Shown here: positions 61,218-64,000 of the stretch, in pieces | Layout: each line of letters begins with the position of its first letter | How positions within the stretch are numbered: the stretch's first letter is position 1 | Assembly (NCBI GenBank): GCA_041399155.1 | Contig: JAWKTI010000004.1 | Coordinates: 434,001-498,000 of the forward strand | Source of the DNA: Zavarzinella sp. | GTDB taxonomy: Bacteria > Planctomycetota > Planctomycetia > Gemmatales > Gemmataceae | Direction: 5' to 3' | DNA: 64,000 nucleotides | Position numbers and translations under genes: made by a program | Notes under the pieces: generated by a model | The model's input: only the letters and a program-made list of their open reading frames with translations | The model's database searches: none | Told to the model about the DNA's origin: nothing

Positions 61218-61561
61218 ATCTGCCCGACAGCGTGCGTGTATTCGTGGCCACGCATCCCGTGGATATGCGGCGAAGTTTTGATGGCTTGTGTTTCCTGGTT
61301 CAGCAATATTTGGGTCAGGATCCGTTGTCTGGTGATCTGTTTGTCTTCCGCAATCGCCGTGGCGACTGCTTGAAATTGCTCTGGTGGGATCGTGATGGCC
61401 TGGCCATCTGGTACAAACGCCTGGAACAAGGCAACTTTCTGTTTCCGAAAGATCCCAGTGCCGTTCTGACGTTGACCGGCATTGATCTGCAACTGATTCT
61501 GCAGGGAATCGATCTGAGTAAGGTTCAACGTCAGCATCGTTATCAGCGACCAGCCGACTGA
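61211..61561 (+). CDS. tnpB: IS66 accessory protein TnpB
   Basis: 116 residues from ATG 61211. VATHPVDMRRSFDGLCFLVQ, DLFVFRNRRGDCLKLLWWDRDGLAIWYKRLEQGNF is the unmistakable IS66 Orf2 signature, at normal length. Required with TnpA for transposition in other IS66 members. Intact. Confidence 0.95.
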   Translation: MLNLPDSVRVFVATHPVDMRRSFDGLCFLVQQYLGQDPLSGDLFVFRNRRGDCLKLLWWDRDGLAIWYKRLEQGNFLFPKDPSAVLTLTGIDLQLILQGIDLSKVQRQHRYQRPAD

Positions 61562-61659
61562 AGATTTCACTGGCAAATCAGTTCTCAATTGATTTCAGAA
61601 AAAATATCAAAATTCTCCATGATTGATTGATAGTTTTTGCTACCTCGCGTCTTAATAGT

Positions 61660-62514
61660 ATGAGCGAGTCATCGGCTGATCACGATCCTTCTCTACCCGT
61701 TGACCTCGGTCAGTGTCATGAAATAATTCGGACAATTTCCGAAAAGTATCTGCAGCAACAAGCACTGATTGAATCCCTTCAGAACCAGATCAACAACCTG
61801 ATGCGATCTGGTCGGAATCAGAAACGGGAATATTTTGACCCGGGCCAAGGGGAGTTATTTGAAGAGCCGGAACCGGAACCAGAGCCTGTTATCGAACTCG
61901 AACCTGAACCAGTTATCGAGCCAGAATCGCCAACTCGTCGCAAAGGTCATGGACGCAAGCGGCCACTGACAGATTTGCCTCGGCAGCGGGTAGTGATTGA
62001 TCTTGAGCCGGAACAGAAAACCTGCTCCTGCTGTCACCAGCCGCTGACAAGAATTGGCGAAGTGATCAGTAGTCGTTACGAATACAAACCTGCTTCAATA
62101 TTTGTGATGGAGTTTGCCCGTCAGAAATATGCCTGTCAACGTTGCCTTGATCGCCGGCCTGCGGATAACAACCCTGTACCCGTCAATGACTTGATCCGCG
62201 TGGCAGAACCACCTGCAAATCCGATTCCCAAGGGAAATGCTGGACCTGGGTTACTGGCTTTTATTCTGGTCAGTAAGTTTGTTGATCATCTGCCGCTGCA
62301 CCGGCTCGAACGATTGTTTCAGCGAGCCGCTCTGAAGTTATCTCGCTCTACAATGTGCAGTTGGCTGGGCGATGTCGCGCAATTGCTGGAGCCACTTTAT
62401 TGCTGGATGCTGGCGGATCTCTTGCAATCCCGGGTAATTCATATCGATGAAACCAGTTTGCCACTGCAGAAAAAGATAATCAGCGTCAGTTGCATCCCGC
62501 CCGCATGTGGGTAG
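61660..62514 (+). pseudogene. tnpC: IS66 transposase TnpC, N-terminal part (frameshifted)
   Basis: About 285 residues from ATG 61660. Leucine-zipper-like coiled coil (TISEKYLQQQALIESLQNQINNLM), an unusually long Glu-Pro repeat (EPEPEPEPVIELEPEPVIEPE), zinc-finger-like CSCCHQPL and CQRCL, then the start of the catalytic domain with the first Asp in HIDETSLPLQKK. At the A-run 62470-62475 the coding frame moves back one base; the next frame gives DNQRQLHPARMWVAIGDA, which hits TGA. A second frame change near 62529 restores the transposase. Both are needed, so the gene is broken as written. Confidence 0.88.
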
Positions 62515-62530
62515 CGATTGGTGATGCGCA

Positions 62531-63280
62531 CTGCATCCGCATCTGATTTATGACTTCACACTGAGCAAAGCACGCGCAGGGCCAGAAGCACTGCTGAATG
62601 ATTACAACGGCTACTTGCATGCGGATGCAGCCAACTTGTACGACCAGTTGTACACCCGGCAAAATATGACCGAGGTGGCGTGCTGGGCACATGCGCGCAA
62701 GTTTCATGAGGCCCAGATTACGGCACCGCTGCAGGCTGCGCGGGCCATGGTGCTGATCAGCAAACTGTATCGGATTGAAAAGGAGATTAAGAAGGATCTG
62801 GCTGAGCAGTCCTGGGAATTGTCTGTGCAGGAAGCGTCTCGAGTGCAGATTCGCCAGGAAAAAGCAATTCCCGTGTTGAAAGAATTGCACGATTGGCTGC
62901 ATGCGGAGGCACCAAAGTTGTTGCCCAAAAGCCCGATTGCCAAAGCGGTGAACTATGCGTTGCGCCATTGGCAGGCCCTGCACCGATATACCGAGCAGGG
63001 GTATTTGAATATTGATAATAATGCCGCGGAGCGGGCATTGCGAGTGATTGCCCTGGGACGCAAGAACTGGCTGTTTGCAGGCAGTGAACAAGGCGGTCGC
63101 AATGCAGCCATCATCTACAGCATCGTGCAATCGTGCCTGCACGCGGGTGTGGAGCCGCAGGCCTACCTGACCGATATCCTGGCAAAACTGCCCACCTGGC
63201 CCAAGGATCGCCTGAGCGAGCTATCCCCTGCAGCCTGGAAACCTCAACAATTCGACAACAACAATCCCACACCATCCTGA
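62531..63280 (+). pseudogene. tnpC: IS66 transposase TnpC, C-terminal part
   Basis: Third frame of the broken gene, from LHPHLIYDFTLSKARAGPEA near 62531 onward; the first ATG in frame is 62615. It holds the second catalytic Asp in YLHADAANLYD and the catalytic Glu in IDNNAAERALRVIALGRKNW. All three DDE residues are therefore still encoded, but in different frames. Ends at 63280, about 90 bp before the right inverted repeat. Confidence 0.88.
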
Positions 63281-63368
63281 ATCCATCTACCCGATTCTAA
63301 ACAATTGCGAAATCTCAACGAGCTCTGCAAGTTGTGAGAAACTCAACTCACGGATGTATGAAATCAGA

Positions 63369-63391
63369 ACAGTCGTTCACTGAACGGGTAC
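63369..63391 (-). repeat. IS66 right inverted repeat
   Basis: ACAGTCGTTCACTGAACGGG plus TAC; 21 of 23 bases match the left arm in inverted orientation. Confidence 0.85.
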
Positions 63392-63738
63392 TGCTTTTCA
63401 AATTCTTTGTGTCGGTTATCTGCACTGAATAAGATTGCACGAAAGAATTACTGGGGTAAGGTGAAATTTTCCCGTTTCTTTTCAAAAAAGTCATCCAATC
63501 GAAAATACCCCCAGAGTCCAGGGTACTTTCGATTGAATGGTGAACCACCAGTTCCCAGGCCGGTGGTTCCAACGAACAACGGTGGTTTGTCTTCCGAGCC
63601 AACCTCTCTTGAAAACTACTTGTGAACAAGCACATCAAGCAGACAAACGTTTTGTTCGCTTTCAGCCTTACTGTCACGTGGCTGAACGTGTCACTCCCGA
63701 AGCAGCGGGTCGTAGTTGGTTGAAGAGACTCTGCCCAA
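63392..63738. other. 347-bp non-coding region with two hairpins
   Basis: Hairpin 1: AATCGAAAATACCC (63497-63510) pairs with GGGTACTTTCGATT (63521-63534), one mismatch. Hairpin 2: GAACCACC with GGTGGTTC near 63542-63569. On the minus strand a run of T follows hairpin 1, so it could terminate a minus-strand transcript. No gene seen. Confidence 0.4.
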
Positions 63739-64000
63739 CTATGATGGACACACGTGCAGAGGCATTAAGACACCTCTGCTACCGACCAGCGTTAAGCAGT
63801 TCCCAGGCCGCTTAAGCCGTTTTGCGTCGGCATACAGTATCGAGTATGGCACTGTGGGGGCCATTCGTCCAGAAAGTTCTACCCAATTAAAGCGGGGAAT
63901 TCGGGCAGACTGGCCACAATCCAAAGAATATGCGGGCTGTAGCGAAAATCCTGCAAATATTGCGACAGCTATCAGCCCGATAATCGTTCCAGCTTTCCCC
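63739..64000 (-). CDS. Partial small secreted protein, runs off window
   Basis: The minus-strand frame is open to the window edge and begins, as far as seen, GKAGTIIGLIAVAIFAGFSL, which looks like the end of a signal peptide. It is followed by SLDCGQSARIPRFNWVEL and stops at 63739. About 86 residues are visible. The true start is outside the window. No family recognised. A chance ORF is possible. Confidence 0.35.
   Translation of the reverse strand, partial: GKAGTIIGLIAVAIFAGFSLQPAYSLDCGQSARIPRFNWVELSGRMAPTVPYSILYADAKRLKRPGNCLTLVGSRGVLMPLHVCPS

Larger units (their letters stand above)
60645..63391 (+). mobile_element. IS66-family insertion sequence
   Basis: Left end GTATCCGTTCGGTGAACGAC at 60645 (23-bp arm to 60667) and right end 63369-63391, whose reverse complement is GTACCCGTTCAGTGAACGAC in its first 20 bases. 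The arms differ at two positions. The element is 2747 bp and contains tnpA, tnpB and tnpC in the usual order. A clean 8-bp target duplication is not visible: GCTTTT lies next to both ends but out of register by one base. Confidence 0.9.

Noticed and set aside
62461..62540. Programmed -1 frameshift for the IS66 transposase
   Set aside because: The slip site GAAAAAG is not an ideal heptamer, IS66 tnpC is not known to use frameshifting, and a second frame change would also be required.
60637..63399. 8-bp target duplication around the IS66 element
   Set aside because: GCTTTT occurs beside both ends but one base out of register, so no clean duplication can be claimed.

Overview
The window looks like a chromosomal segment of a planctomycete, most likely a Gemmata-type lineage. 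This is inferred from gene content: Ser/Thr kinases of the planctomycete type, two DUF1501 proteins, a formylglycine sulfatase, GT39-type membrane glycosyltransferases, a CE15-like esterase and many signal-peptide or TPR proteins of unknown function. The backbone is of moderate GC content, with short operons on both strands. No rRNA or tRNA gene was recognised.

Layout. 1-907: truncated kinase. 1188-4541: three-gene DevCAB/MacB-like exporter followed by a PII signalling protein. 4739-9847: three trypsin/HtrA-like paralogues; the first keeps its triad but carries an in-frame stop, and the other two have lost catalytic residues. 9884-14022 (minus): moxR, then pnuC-nadR (NAD salvage) and a D-threonine aldolase-like gene. 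14283-18021: moaC, polyprenyl diphosphate synthase, membrane phosphatase and glycosyltransferase. 20094-23524: aminotransferase, ruvB, SMP-30-like protein. 23541-33856: Sel1 protein, DUF1501, two GT39 enzymes around a ModF-like ATPase, a lipoprotein, and gcvPB. 38719-60563: DUF1501, a kinase/WD40 protein, gpsA, an S9 peptidase, a sulfatase, a CE15-like esterase, a membrane TPR protein and a zinc metallopeptidase-like protein. 60645-63391: an IS66 element with recognisable ends and a frameshifted transposase.

The most unusual region is 34.5-38.7 kb. Seven short same-strand genes, including a SUKH-like and a TIR-domain gene, are separated by sites with the architecture of integron attC recombination sites: RYYYAAC core, imperfect stem with one extrahelical base, GTTRRRY core. 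Base composition varies from gene to gene. Interleaved with these sites is a conserved ORF-less unit, here called B, of about 125-139 bp with attC-like ends. Decayed B copies also lie alone at about 18.1 kb and, inverted, at about 26.4 kb. No integrase gene is in the window. I read the region as a cluster of attC sites lacking an integrase (CALIN), in which B behaves like a non-coding cassette or an independent attC-mimicking mobile unit. The last cassette gene is broken by an in-frame stop and its B element has lost its core, so that end of the array is decaying.

A second possible dispersed element is the AT-rich inverted-repeat structure at 19494-19885, whose terminal motif recurs at 54565-54596. 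All functional calls are from reading motifs; no database search was run.
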